From NCBI GenBank assembly GCA_963555705.1, contig OY743184.1:31940614-32004613 (forward strand): a DNA stretch of 64,000 nucleotides, in the 5' to 3' direction. The stretch comes from Ligustrum vulgare (Eukaryota; Streptophyta; Magnoliopsida; Lamiales; Oleaceae). The notes under the pieces were generated by a model. It saw only the letters and a list, made by a program, of their open reading frames with translations. It did not search any database and had not been told where the DNA came from. Positions 53,921 to 64,000 of this stretch are shown here, piece after piece; positions within the stretch are counted from its first letter, which is position 1, and each line of letters opens with the position of its first letter. Both the position numbers and the translations under genes were made by a program.

Positions 53921-54827
53921 TGTCGTGATCCCAATTGGGAACTCACGGAATTGACTCTTGAAATGCCTAGAAAGTTTCAAATTCAAGTTGGGATGGACAG
54001 TAAAATGAAGACCCAAGTCTCATAATCCAATAACCTAAGGTATATTAAAACTTAGACCCGTTGAGATGCGGAAACAAGAACTAACATGGGGTGAACACCA
54101 AAAAGGTTGTCCAGGTCCTTTGATAAGTTCGATTTTGAAATCCACAAAGATTGTTGATCTTTTATAAGTTCAGGTAGAACGCCACAAGGTGATTAAATCT
54201 TGATAAATTCGATGTTTAAAGGTAATCCTCACCTTTAGTATTGAAATCACTCAATAAAAATACTTATTAAAGAAAAACTAACTATTAAAATAAAAAAATA
54301 ACCTATAAGTAAGTAAAAATGACCTAAAACTAGGTCTAACCGCTATAGAGGCACAAAACAAGACTTAAAATGACTAAAAATGGAAAAATAGCAAAATTCG
54401 AAAAACCCTAATTCCGGAAAGCTACGAGACCACGTGGTTAAAATTGGTGCGATCATGTGGTTGTTTCGAACAACTTTGGACGATCACGCTTGTTTTCATC
54501 ATAACTTTTTCGTTTGATGTCTGATTGCAATTATTTTAATTACATTGGAAATAAGACTCAAAGGGATACAATTCTTACTGAAATAGTGATTTCTAAATTC
54601 AAACCTTTTCTAAGTGAAAACTGAGTCTCAAAAACTGACTGAAAATCTGAATCACAATCCTTGCGAGCTTTTGATTTCCAATTGTACTCCAAGTCTTTTT
54701 GACCATAATTGGTCTCCAAACTTCTTCACGTGTGTCATACTTAATTTGGAGCCCTTCTAAATGATCTTGAAATCTTGTTTGATTTGAATAATAGGTCTTT
54801 TTATCAAGTCCGCTATGATTCTCATCA
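53921..54827 (-). repeat. 3' LTR (by element orientation), 907 bp
   Basis: On the minus strand it begins TGATGAGAATCATAGCGG and ends ..GGGATCACGACA. Longer than its partner by about 150 bp. Confidence 0.88.
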
Positions 54828-54841
54828 TTCCCTCCTTCTTC
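54828..54841 (-). promoter_or_regulatory. Polypurine tract
   Basis: GAAGAAGGAGGGAA on the minus strand, immediately upstream of the 3' LTR start TGATGAG. Confidence 0.85.
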
Positions 54842-56214
54842 AAGATGATTCATCCCGAATCATAGCTTTGTTCATGATGTGTAACTTCTCAACCTAGATT
54901 AAATGTAAAATTATTTCCTCCCTTACATAGTATCATTCAATAGTACCCCATTACTTAGATTACATGGAAGGATCGAAGCATGAACTTCCTTGGCCATAGG
55001 TGGTGTGGCTCAAATTCTCAAGTACAATCAACATGCAAAAAGGATTTAAGCAAACTAGGTTAGGGAATATTAGTTTCTCCATGAATAAGTTGTGTCCATG
55101 TACTCGTGATATATCACATTCACCTCCTCTCTTCGAACTACGAGGTTCTTCCCTTCACCTCCCACATTCTTTTCAACTTTTGCTCAACCACCTCTTTTGA
55201 TTTTTCATTCATTCTCATACATCTCCTTATCAATATTTTTATTTTCTTGTTCATTCAACACCTCTTCACTACCCAATTTTTTATCTTCTACCCTAAAATT
55301 CGGAGTTTATTAAACTATTTCAATTTTCAACTCTCCCTCTTTCTTCTCAACATCCCTATCCCACTGCTTTTCTTACAAATCAACTACAATTTTTCTTTCA
55401 CTTCCCTCCAGCAATTTAATAATAGCCTCTCTTTCACTCTCCCTATTCTCAACTTAGCTTCATTTTTAGCCTTCGGTGCATTCATCTCCTTTTTTAGCTG
55501 TTCTAACTCCTTTCCTATTTGATTGAATATATCCCTTATTCCTAAAACATCATCTCTCAATATTTTCTCTCGTCTCCAATTCCACCTCCAGATTTATGAT
55601 CACGCTGATATTGCCTCCTAGCATGAGGACTTGTTTGAAACCTCTCCTTTTGCAATTTAGCAATTTTTCATCTTGTTTATCAAACCTCATCATAACATCA
55701 TCCATATTATTTTGAAAAATCTCCACACACGATCTTTATTGTAAATCCCTCTAGATAAAGATTTTTCTCAAAATTTAGACATGGCGGAAAGGATCGGAAT
55801 AATTTGACACAAGAAGGATCATATATTACTCAATGACGAAAAGGAAGAACGAAACCTACAAATTTTAAGAATGTCAAGAATTAAAGAAATCCAAGATAGT
55901 GGTTCTTGAATTCTCAGAATTTGTTTATTTTTTATTTTATTTAATTTTTGGGGGAATTTTAGGAATAAAAATTTTAAAAAGTAAAATTAATTTTTTACTC
56001 AAAAATTTGACTACGAATGCAGCAAAACAAACGAAAACTAATTTGGAACAAAAAATAAGCAACATAACAACTTTTGATCAAATACTCAAAAATACGAGAA
56101 CACGAAGAACAAGACTCAACAAACAAAAACAAAATATGAATAATTCTATGTGGCAGACTCTATGATAAACACAAGAATAAAACTAGGATAGAAAAAGCCT
56201 AAATTCAGAGTCTA
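54842..56214 (-). other. Degraded internal domain of the short LTR element
   Basis: No intact protein. Minus-strand traces of a gag-like, coiled-coil N-terminal region are visible at about 55460-55780 with stops and shifts. No protease or polymerase. Confidence 0.55.
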
Positions 56215-56226
56215 GCTTTGATACCA
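56215..56226 (-). promoter_or_regulatory. Primer-binding site (initiator tRNA-Met type)
   Basis: The complement reads TGGTATCAAAGC, two bases after the LTR end ATCACATCA. One mismatch to the usual TGGTATCAGAGC. Confidence 0.8.
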
Positions 56227-56228
56227 GA

Positions 56229-56981
56229 TGATGTGATCCCGTGCGAAGGAACACGACTAACTCGCGGAATTGTAATGAAGAACGCCTGAAACGTTGCAAA
56301 TTTCGGTTGGGATGGATTGTAACATGAAGACCCGAGCCTCACGATCTAAGAACTTAAGATATATTAAACCTTAGACTCGGTGAGATGCGGAAACAAGAAT
56401 CAACATGGGGTGAACTCCATAAAGGTTTCCAAATCCTTTGATAAGTTCAATTTTGAACACCACAAAGATTGTTAATTTTTAATAGATTCTGGTTGAACAC
56501 CACAAGATGATTAAATCTTGATAAATTTTAAAGGGAATCCTCACCTTTAATATTGAAATCACTAAATAAAAATGTTTATTAAACAAAAACTAACTATTAA
56601 AATGAAAATAATAACATATAAATAAGTAAAAATGACCTAAAACTAGGACTAGCAGCTGTAGAGGCACAAAAAAAGACTTAACATAACTAAAAATAGAAAA
56701 ATAGTAAAATTTGAAAATCCCTAATTTCAGAAAGCCACGCGATCGCGTGGTGGTTTCAAACAGCTTTGGATGATCACACGCGTTTTCATCATAACTTTCT
56801 CTCCTAATGTCTGATTGTGATGATTAAAAGTTAATTGGAAAAAAAGACTCAAAGTGCTACAATTCTTCTAGGTGATTTCCAAATTCGAATGTTGTCTATG
56901 TGAAAATCGAGTCTAAATCTCTTGATTCTTATTTGTCTTGAATAATAGGTCTTTCTATCAAGCTCGATATGATTCTCATCA
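56229..56981 (-). repeat. 5' LTR (by element orientation), 753 bp
   Basis: On the minus strand begins TGATGAGAATCATATCGAGC and ends GGGATCACATCA. Homologous to the LTR at 53921-54827. Confidence 0.88.
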
Positions 56982-57420
56982 CTTATCCCGAGGACCTGCC
57001 ATCCATATTGTGGGCATATCGGACCTCACACAAGATAGCCACCAGAGAAACCCCTTTTATTATTGCCTTCGACCTAGAAGCGATGGTACATATAGAGGGT
57101 GGCATACCCAATTTCCGAAGTCACATTCTCGAGGTCGAAGGGAACAAAGACTGAGCATATTGACTTCCTAGAAGAAATCCATGAGCATACCTCTCAAAGA
57201 TGGTATCTTACTAGACCAAGACAGCCAAATACTTCAGCTCCAGAGTTGGCTGGAGGAAGTTTAGGGTCAGAGACCTCATACCAGCGAAGCTGCTGGACAC
57301 TCCCCAAGAAAACTTGTGCAAAAATGTGAAAGACCTTATGAAGTAGACACCAAATACGAGGAGAATATAATTTGTGGGACTTTTCGAGAAGACCGCTTCC
57401 AAGTCCTTGGAATGTTGATA

Positions 57421-58229
57421 ATCTGAAGATTTGCTACAAATAGTTCGCCCGAGGCCTGTAGCTCGCCCCCACTAGTTTCTGGTCATGTATTATTTCATGA
57501 GTTGCATGGGTTTTATATGCCCTAGTCTTTACTATTTTTTTATTTATTTGATTTCTCATAGTATTCAGGGCTGCGTGCCCACCTTTGATTCCGTATTAGG
57601 TAGGTTGCGTCTGTAAATATAAGTGTTCAAGGATATCCCCAAAAGTCATGCCCCAGCAAGCTCGCCTGGACCATGCTCCGCTAACACGACACTTCCAAAC
57701 TCGAGCAACCTAAGAATCAAGTCTTGGAAATATTCCTCGACTTACACACAGTGTTCAGCGACATCATTTTACTTAGTGTAAGTACGAGCTTTGCAAGATG
57801 AGAAAACTATCGTCATGCTTGGACTTTAACATTGTTGACATAAGCTCAGACCCTACCCTATTCAAGATTACGTACAATAGGTTAAAAATCATTCTTGTTC
57901 GGGTTCATTACTTGATCATTGCTTCCAATGGGTCAAGATATTATTCATGTTTGGATCATTACTTGGGTTATGGCTTGCTTTCAATTGATTGGAATATTGG
58001 TCATGCTCGGAAATACATCACTTTAATACCTACTACTTGTTAACAATTAGTGTGAACTTTGTACATCTCCAGGCTCACTCAGTTAAAACCTTTTAAAAAC
58101 ATAAACAGGGTCACGTCACCAAGCACCAACATAAACAACATCCTGCAAAAACGTTGTCATTTCATTAAGTCAGAAAAATTACAATATTTATTATAAAAGC
58201 TCAGGTGTAGGGGCTCATTGTATGTTATT
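57421..58229. other. Unassigned sequence, probably 3' part of the interrupted gypsy element
   Basis: No readable protein. The sequence around 57640-57740 has CT/GC-richer words of the type seen in the non-coding end of Tat-like elements. Confidence 0.35.
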
Positions 58230-58440
58230 CTGGTCCTAGAAATGGATCGGGTTGGTCCTTTCATCAGCATAATCTTCGTCCTCCATCCCCACCATCCTCA
58301 GAATCAAACAAGTCTAGAACGTCATGGGCCTTGAGATCATCGCTAAGGTCAAAAGGTTGGACTTCAGCTTCCTAGGCTAGGATGATGGCTCGAGCTTGCT
58401 AGAAGGAAAGCTTGTATGAGCCCACCACATACTCCTCCTT
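58230..58440 (-). pseudogene. Possible gag C-terminal tail of a Tat-like element
   Basis: The minus strand gives an acidic stretch (PFDLSDDLKAHDVLDLFD, then a SEDGGDGG run) after a QARAIILA segment, similar to C-terminal ends of Tat-type gag proteins. Short, with stops. Confidence 0.35.
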
Positions 58441-58459
58441 CATCAAGGTGCAATCCTAG

Positions 58460-59262
58460 TGATAAGTGTATTTTATACACTTAATTGCATATCTAAATTA
58501 GAATAATTATTGTCATTCTTGAATAAATCCTACTTAATGGCTTTATATTTGTTTACATTTCAGAAATAATCTCAAATTCATGAGAATGAAGCAATGGAAT
58601 GAAATAACCCTCAATTGGAAGACATTTGGAGCGAAATTGGATAAATTGGATGTTCATGTTGTCAACAGGACTTTCAAGAGGAGTTAAATGTGAGAAAGCA
58701 AAGTTAGAAGACTTAATTGACGAAGAATCAAAGTTGGGGAGAAGAATTGAAGTAATTCGGAAGTTCATGGACTAGACTATTGCAATTAGAAGATTAAGGA
58801 CTCACGTACAAATAAATTTCAGGGACCTACTTAAATACATTTGAAAAGATGGAAATCGCGCCTGGAAATAGTGAACTACGCAGCGACGGCTTCTAAACCA
58901 AGTGGTCGTGCGATCATAGAACAATTGGGCAGATACCAATTTCAGAAGCCTGTGCAGCCACCAGAAATTCTACTGGGCGGTCGCGTAGTAGTCTGGCCCA
59001 ACCCAATTGGAAAATTGCCCCTGCACATTTTCATGTTTTCTTTTACCTAAGTTTCTTGACAATCTATATGTACAACCTATCATGCATGTAGACGGGAACT
59101 TTTGCACACATATTCAAGAGGAAAAATTTATCATTCTACCTTGGAGATTGTTGAAGCTAATTGGAGGCAAAGACGTGAGAGTTAAAGATCAACACGTGGA
59201 GGCTACTTCTTGGTGCAAGAGTTCTTTTATTTGTTTTCTTTAATTTACTCATAATGTTGTTC

Positions 59263-59360
<98 letters not shown>

Positions 59361-60056
59361 TGTTTTCAATTCCAACATTATGAAAAACTAAAATCATTGT
59401 TGGGATTAAGATGTAGCATAGTTTTCTGCTTTTAATTGCATTGTTCAAGTTTTACGTATAGATTGTATGTGATGGTTTTATTTTGTGATTAATGCATGAA
59501 TTAACTGGTCACTAATTCATTGATTTAATGGCTTATTTTCATAATTCGAGAGGTGAGCTAACGACCTAGATCTAGGAATAAAACCCAACAATTGAACGAA
59601 CGATAAAGATATACGTTTGTTGTTCTTACAATCTTTAATTGAGTTTTTGTATTCCATGCACCAAATCATTACAACATGATGTCTAGAAATACGGTTGACT
59701 AGTTAGGTAGAATTGATTTAAACTGAGAGAGGAATTTTATATGCATAAGTGAATTCGATCGATCACATTATTAGATTAAAACTTGAACAGTGGAATTAAA
59801 AGTATTGACTACGTGGAATCATGAAATCCCAACTTCTCATTCATATATTAGAAAAACACACTTTGTTTTCTTGTTTGATTGCTTTTAGTTAAATCATTTA
59901 GTCTACACAAAATCTCACTATTTAATTATTCAAATAAAGCGAGAGTTGGAATAATTTCGGTAGTTAATCTTAATCCTCGTGACACGTTAATCCGGACTCT
60001 CTTTTCCACTTTATTACTTGGATGCGACATTGTACACTTTGGATTAGCACACACCA
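58460..60056 (+). repeat. 5' LTR of E3 (Athila-type)
   Basis: Starts TGATAAGTGTATTTTATACA, ends CACACCA before AGTTT and a decayed primer-binding site. The middle diverges strongly from the E1 and E4 LTRs, so it is a different subfamily. Contains an ATT microsatellite (59266-59358). Confidence 0.85.
59266..59358. repeat. ATT microsatellite in the E3 LTR
   Basis: About 31 uninterrupted ATT triplets. On the opposite strand it gives a false poly-asparagine frame. Confidence 0.97.
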
Positions 60057-60235
60057 AGTTTTTGACGCCGTTTTTGTTGAACTTGGTTAATATCAATATC
60101 TTTTGATTTTTGCTCTAATTTGAATTTTACTTTTAGCATTTTCAATTTTATATTTATTTTAGTTCATGCTAAGAAGATTTAAAAGTTGTGATTTGCTTTC
60201 CTTTGATTCATAAATCGAGCATACTTTGAGACAAA

Positions 60236-62321
60236 GGCGTAAACAGCAATTGAAAGCAGTTCAACAACTAAATTTGAGAATAGAGGCAGATGGGGTTTCA
60301 AACATCCCCATGACTCCTAACAATCAGCTAAATGTAGTAATTGAGCATCAGTCTCAGGTTCGAGGAGGATGACCATTGAGGGAATACATGATCCCTCCCT
60401 TGGGCAACATCATGACTTGTGTGGTGGTACATCCAGTAATTCCAACAAACAATTATGAAATCAAAACTTCATTGATTTCACTAATCCAAAAATCAGTGGT
60501 ATTCCATGGGCTACCTTCAGAAGATCCACATGCGCATCTTAGAGCTTTTCAAGAAATCTATGACTTAAAGCACATGAATGGAGTCCTAGCAAAAGCTATG
60601 AAAATGAAGCTATTTTAATTCTCTCTTGTAGACAAGGCTAAGGCATGGTATTACTCTTTGTCAGCCAACTCAATTCCTTCATGAACTATGTTGAGTCAAA
60701 AATTTGTGGATAAGTTCTTTCCATCGAGGTGTATGTCAAAGCTAAGAAGGAAAATATTGGCCTTCAGTCAACAGCAGGGAGAATCAATATTTGAAGCTTG
60801 GGAGATGTTTAATGAATTGCTCAGGTAGTGTCCTATACATAGCATCTCTGATTGGATATTGGTTCAGCAGTTCTACAATGGTTTGAAATATGAAAATAAA
60901 AGGCATGCAGATTCAGCTGCAGGTGGATCTTTGATGATTTTAACTTATGAGGAACCATTAGAAATTTTGGAGAAAATGGCAGCTAATAGTTACCATTGGT
61001 ACTCAAATCGAGCAATGGAAAAGATTTGGGGAGATCTTGAATTGGACAGAATCACAAAACTAAATGCAAAAGTTGATGCTTTGGTGAAAAGATTTGACAG
61101 TTTTGGAAAGCAACCAATTCATGCTGCTCAAGCAAATCAGATTTGTGATGTTTTCTTAGAAAATCATGGTGTACATGAGTGTCCTGCTACAATTCAAGAT
61201 TAGACCTTTTTGGAGCAAACAAACTACTTGGAGAACAATTAAATGCAAACTTTCCAACGACAACAATAGCAACAACAAGAAGAAAAGCAGCAACAAGTTT
61301 AGTTGACATTGAAGGAGAATATGGATATGATAGTGCAACTTGTGAAAAGTCAACAAGATATGCTGCAAACTCAACAGGTAAAAATCAAGGAGCTGAAGAA
61401 TCAAGTGGGGTGGTTGGCAATGAAAAGAACAAAAAGAGGAGAGTCCAAAGGAAAAATATTAGCTTGAAGAAGAGAAAAGGACCATAGTTGAGGAGAAGAC
61501 AGTGAAGCAGCAAGTGAAGGATTATGTCCCTCCTATTCCATATCCTTAAAGTGTAAAGAAGAACAATGAAGGCTATCAATTCTCCGAATTTCTAGAGATG
61601 TTGAGGAAATTGCATATAAACATCCCTTTTATTGAGGCAATAAAAGAAATCACTAGTTATTCAAAGTTTTTGAGGGAGGTGATGGCTAAAAAGAGGAGGC
61701 TTGAAGATTGCGAGATAGTGTCTTTAAATGAAGAATGTAGTGCAATACTTCAAAATAAGCTACCACCAAAGCTAAAAGATCTAGGGAGTTTCTCTATCCT
61801 TTGTCGAATTGGTGATTTACATTTTAATGAAGTTTTATGTGATTTATGATCAAGCATTAATTTGATGTCTCTTTTTGTTTACAGAAAATTGGACTTAGGA
61901 GATCCCAAGCCAAAGACCATAATGTTGTAGCTAGATGACAGATCCATAAGATACTCATATGGGATGATCGAAGATGTGCTTGTCAACATCGACAAATTTG
62001 TGTTCCCAGCAGATTTCGTAATCTTGGATATGGAGGAAGATGAAAAGATGCCGTTGATTTTAGGGAGGCCATTCCTCGCAACTACACGGGCTTTGATTGA
62101 TGTCAAAAAAAGGAAGTGGTATCAAAATGGAAGAAGATAAGGTCACATTTAACCTTGCAAAAATGGAGAGCAATAACCCTAATCTCGAGAATTGTTCAAG
62201 GATTGAGGTGGAGCCACAATTGAAAGTAAAAGGGGAGTTTAAAAAAGAGGCTTCGGGGTGTGTGAAGAACAAAGCCAAAAAGAGAGACACTGTCTCAAAA
62301 CCGCATCTTGAACCACCTTAA
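60236..62321 (+). pseudogene. Gag-protease pseudogene of E3
   Basis: Homologous to the E1 polyprotein along its length. The gag domain is at about 60370-61010 (PSEDPHAHLRAFQEIYDL; AKAWYYSL; FFPSRCMSKLRRK) and the zinc-knuckle region at about 61140-61190. A conserved pre-protease part follows (61598-61850; LHINIPFIEAIKEI, ECSAILQNKLPPKLKD) and the protease at 61840-62120 ([20 protein letters not shown]). Stops occur at 60378, 60616, 60682, 60826, 61201 and others. In the protease active site the Gly after the catalytic Asp region is a TGA stop (61847), and Ala is Ser. Dead copy. Confidence 0.88.
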
Positions 62322-62335
62322 GGATCTCTACCAAT

Positions 62336-62383
62336 AGTCGAGCTTTAGACTTTAAATGAAGCGCTCATTGAGAGGCAACCCAA
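62336..62383 (+). other. Conserved post-ORF block with GAGGCAACCC (E3)
   Basis: AGTCGAGCTTTAGACTTTAA, then GAAGCGCTCATT and GAGAGGCAACCCAA. It survives well although the upstream coding region is full of stops; the small stem has mismatches. Confidence 0.75.
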
Positions 62384-62459
62384 CCTTATATCCTTTTCAT
62401 TTTTATTATGCTTTATTTCATGTTTTATTAATAATTTAGGATTTATTTTCCTCAGTAGT

Positions 62460-63921
62460 TGATAAGTGTATTTTATACACTTATTTATCTGTAAAAATTA
62501 GGATATTATTTTATTTTTCTTGAATAAATTCTACTTAATTGTTGTAATTTGTTATTATTTCAGGTTTTATTCCAATATCAAGGAAAATAAGAAATTGTAG
62601 CAAAATGCACATTTGGATGCTAACTGGAGCTAAATTGGACAATTGAGAGGCTAATGACATCAACGGGAAAGATGCAATGTGCCAAAGTAAAGAAATCAGA
62701 AATTGAAGGGCTGAAGAACAAATTAAACATGAAGGAACAACTTGCAAATATCCAATGATTAACTTGGATCACAAGACAATACTTTGAGTATTTTTCAGAG
62801 TCAATTGAATGCAAGTATAAGCCAAATAGGAATGGAATATGATAAGAATATTACCATAAAATTGATTCCAACGCACAAGATTCTGGACATATTTCTAGTC
62901 GGATTTTGAGACCTAATTTCAGGATAGTAAACATTTGAATTGGAAAAATCATATTTCATCAAGAATTGTATTTATTATTTTTCTAAAAAAATTTGAATCA
63001 CTTCAATCAGATAAGGGAGTAGAAATATATGGTCGAAATACTAAACACTGTGCAGATACAAGAAAAGATTCTCACGGGTTTGACGAATTTCTTTCCTTCT
63101 TCAACTAGGTCTCTTCACCAACTATATAAAAAACATGTTTTGCACAAAAATCAGACCTTTGCCTCACCTAAGAACATCATAATTTTGGGATTTTAACGTC
63201 AAATTCTTGGGAGATTGGAGAAGCCAACTGGAACCAAAAGAAAGGGGCATGACTGGATTAATTTTGGTGGTGCACGGTGGGGGCGATGCTTGGACTTCAA
63301 CTATTCAAACTCTGGGTTTTACTTTCATTATTTGTTGCTATTTTTAGTCCCAAGAACATGAGTAGCTAAATTTAATATTGGGATTGATGATAAAGATTTA
63401 ATATTTCTAGTTTTAATTTCAATTTCAATTCTTAAGTTGGGGATTTTATTGTTTTCATGTATTGATTTTACTATGTTTTTAATGCTTGAATTAACTGGCC
63501 ACTAATTCATGATTTAATGGTTGTTTTCATAACTCGAGAAGTAATTTAACAATTAGACCATGTAGTAAAATTTGACAATTTCAACAAAAAGATAGAGATA
63601 TGAATTTGTGGTTGCTTGTGATCTTTTATGAATTCCTAGGTAATTTAATGCATTTAGCTAAGGAGAACTCTGACCCGCTGTAGAGATATACGGTTGATTT
63701 AGTTAAATATGCCTAATTTGAGTTCGAGAGAGGTAAATTAGATACATGTGTGAATTCGATCAATACAATTTTAGAAAACAATTTGAGATGCGAAATTATG
63801 CTAGAATATTATTTCGAAATCATTAGTCTCAATAGTTCTTTATTGTTAAGGAAACTCATTGTTCAATTTCTCATTTTTATAGTCTAATTTAGTTGCTTTT
63901 AGTTTAATTTTCTATTTATTA
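62460..63921 (+). repeat. LTR of E4, close relative of the E1 LTR, cut by another sequence
   Basis: Starts TGATAAGTGTATTTTATACA and follows the E1 LTR (not the E3 LTR) to about 63920, for example GAACTCTGACCCGCTGTAGA and GAGTTCGAGAGAGGTAAATT. At 63922 homology stops and unrelated sequence starting CACTGTTCGGCGGC takes over to the window end. Either a partial or solo LTR or the start of a further element. Confidence 0.8.
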
Positions 63922-64000
63922 TACACTGTTCGGCGGCTGGTTTTTGGGGGAAAAAACCATTTTTTACTGTTCCGCACGGATCTCGAGGGGTTTTGAGGGT
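63922..64000. other. Start of an unidentified insertion at the window edge
   Basis: GC-richer sequence (CACTGTTCGGCGG, GGGGGAAAAAACC, TACTGTTCCGCACGG) breaks the LTR. It looks like the end of another transposable element, but too little is visible to classify it. Confidence 0.4.

Larger units (their letters stand above)
53921..56981 (-). mobile_element. Short non-autonomous LTR retrotransposon inserted in the integrase
   Basis: LTRs 53921-54827 and 56229-56981 with a perfect 5-bp duplication CTTAT (53916-53920, 56982-56986). Minus-strand orientation is shown by the primer-binding site TGGTATCAAAGC (initiator tRNA-Met type) two bases after the 5' LTR and by the purine tract GAAGAAGGAGGGAA (54828-54841) directly before the 3' LTR. 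The internal 1.4 kb carries only broken gag-like traces (DVLGIRDIFNQIGKELEQLK near 55500) and a frame crossing into the LTR. The LTRs differ visibly in length and sequence, so it is not recent. Confidence 0.9.
52383..57420 (+). pseudogene. Gypsy (Tat-like) integrase split by two retrotransposons
   Basis: Zinc-binding domain at 52430-52569 (HLGICENHQGIRALASKVLK, YVKMYNKC). Core start at 52680-52749 (FVAVVVEYFTKWVEAKP), continuing after the Cassandra insertion at 53657-53920 (CRFGLPKVLITNN; HHHTNGLAEVTNK). The C-terminal part comes after the second insertion at 56982-57420 (LPSILWAYRTSHKIATRETP, DFLEEI..). The joins coincide with the target duplications of the two insertions. Several frameshifts and stops precede the insertions or occurred since. 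It would have catalysed integration. Reverse transcriptase is not visible upstream. Confidence 0.85.
58460..62459 (+). mobile_element. E3: decayed Athila-type element lacking its 3' part
   Basis: 5' LTR, primer-binding site TGACGCCGTTTTTGTTGA at 60063-60080 (several mismatches), and a gag-protease pseudogene, then the conserved post-ORF block at 62336. It stops about 75 bp later, where an LTR of another copy begins. The usual 2 kb non-coding part and own 3' LTR are missing. Confidence 0.82.

Noticed and set aside
54599..54853. Independent small gene crossing the LTR border
   Set aside because: The frame spans the purine tract and LTR start of the short retrotransposon and reads into the LTR; a by-product of the element.
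59245..59448. Poly-asparagine open frame on the minus strand
   Set aside because: Direct translation of the ATT microsatellite in the E3 LTR.

Overview
This 64 kb window is nuclear DNA from a flowering plant, most likely a eudicot. It is AT-rich and holds GT-AG introns, plant-specific transposon families (Athila- and Tat-type Ty3/gypsy, Cassandra TRIM, Helitron, MULE, hAT, Tourist MITE) and degraded pieces of plant genes. Almost all of it is layered transposable-element debris. Only one host gene looks intact.

Layout. 1-7 kb: a Tat-type gypsy gag copy (+) with two introns, broken by stops and by a hAT MITE, followed by an integrase/RNase H remnant on the other strand. 7.7-9 kb: a diverged LTR-like sequence and a broken RPA1-like gene (-). 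10.8-12.7 kb: a long irregular GTCAC-rich repeat field. 13.0-22.8 kb: a small intron-containing host gene whose first intron carries a young non-autonomous Athila-type element, E1 (13197-21052), with an intact gag-protease ORF and no reverse transcriptase, integrase or RNase H. 23.3-30 kb: a TIR element, a solo LTR, a Tourist MITE, Helitron pieces and a long-TIR MULE. 30.2-33.3 kb: a LINE/RNase H remnant, a GTGACA/TGTCAC repeat field and a hAT MITE. 33.5-37.85 kb: a probable Helitron carrying broken exons of phosphomannose isomerase and of the second-largest subunit of RNA polymerase IV/V (NRPD2/NRPE2). 38-38.8 kb: a copia gag remnant (-). 39.97-46.33 kb: a second Athila-type non-autonomous element, E2, with a perfect target duplication and an unfamiliar ORF instead of gag. 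47.1-51.6 kb: a long solo LTR holding another related solo LTR in opposite orientation. 52.4-57.4 kb: a gypsy integrase interrupted first by a Cassandra TRIM and then by a short LTR retrotransposon. 58.5-64 kb: a decayed third Athila-type element, E3, and an LTR of another copy, E4, running to the window end.

The most interesting signals are non-coding modules shared by the Athila-type elements. The first is a hairpin followed by a polypurine tract, present twice per element, with stems that change sequence but stay paired. The second is a roughly 114-nt motif repeated twice in both E1 and E2. The third is a short conserved block ending in GAGGCAACCC just after the coding region of E1, E2 and E3. 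These are better conserved than the proteins and may be cis-acting RNA signals. Also notable are the Helitron-borne pieces of the plant's own silencing polymerase, and the nested insertions, whose order can be read from target duplications.
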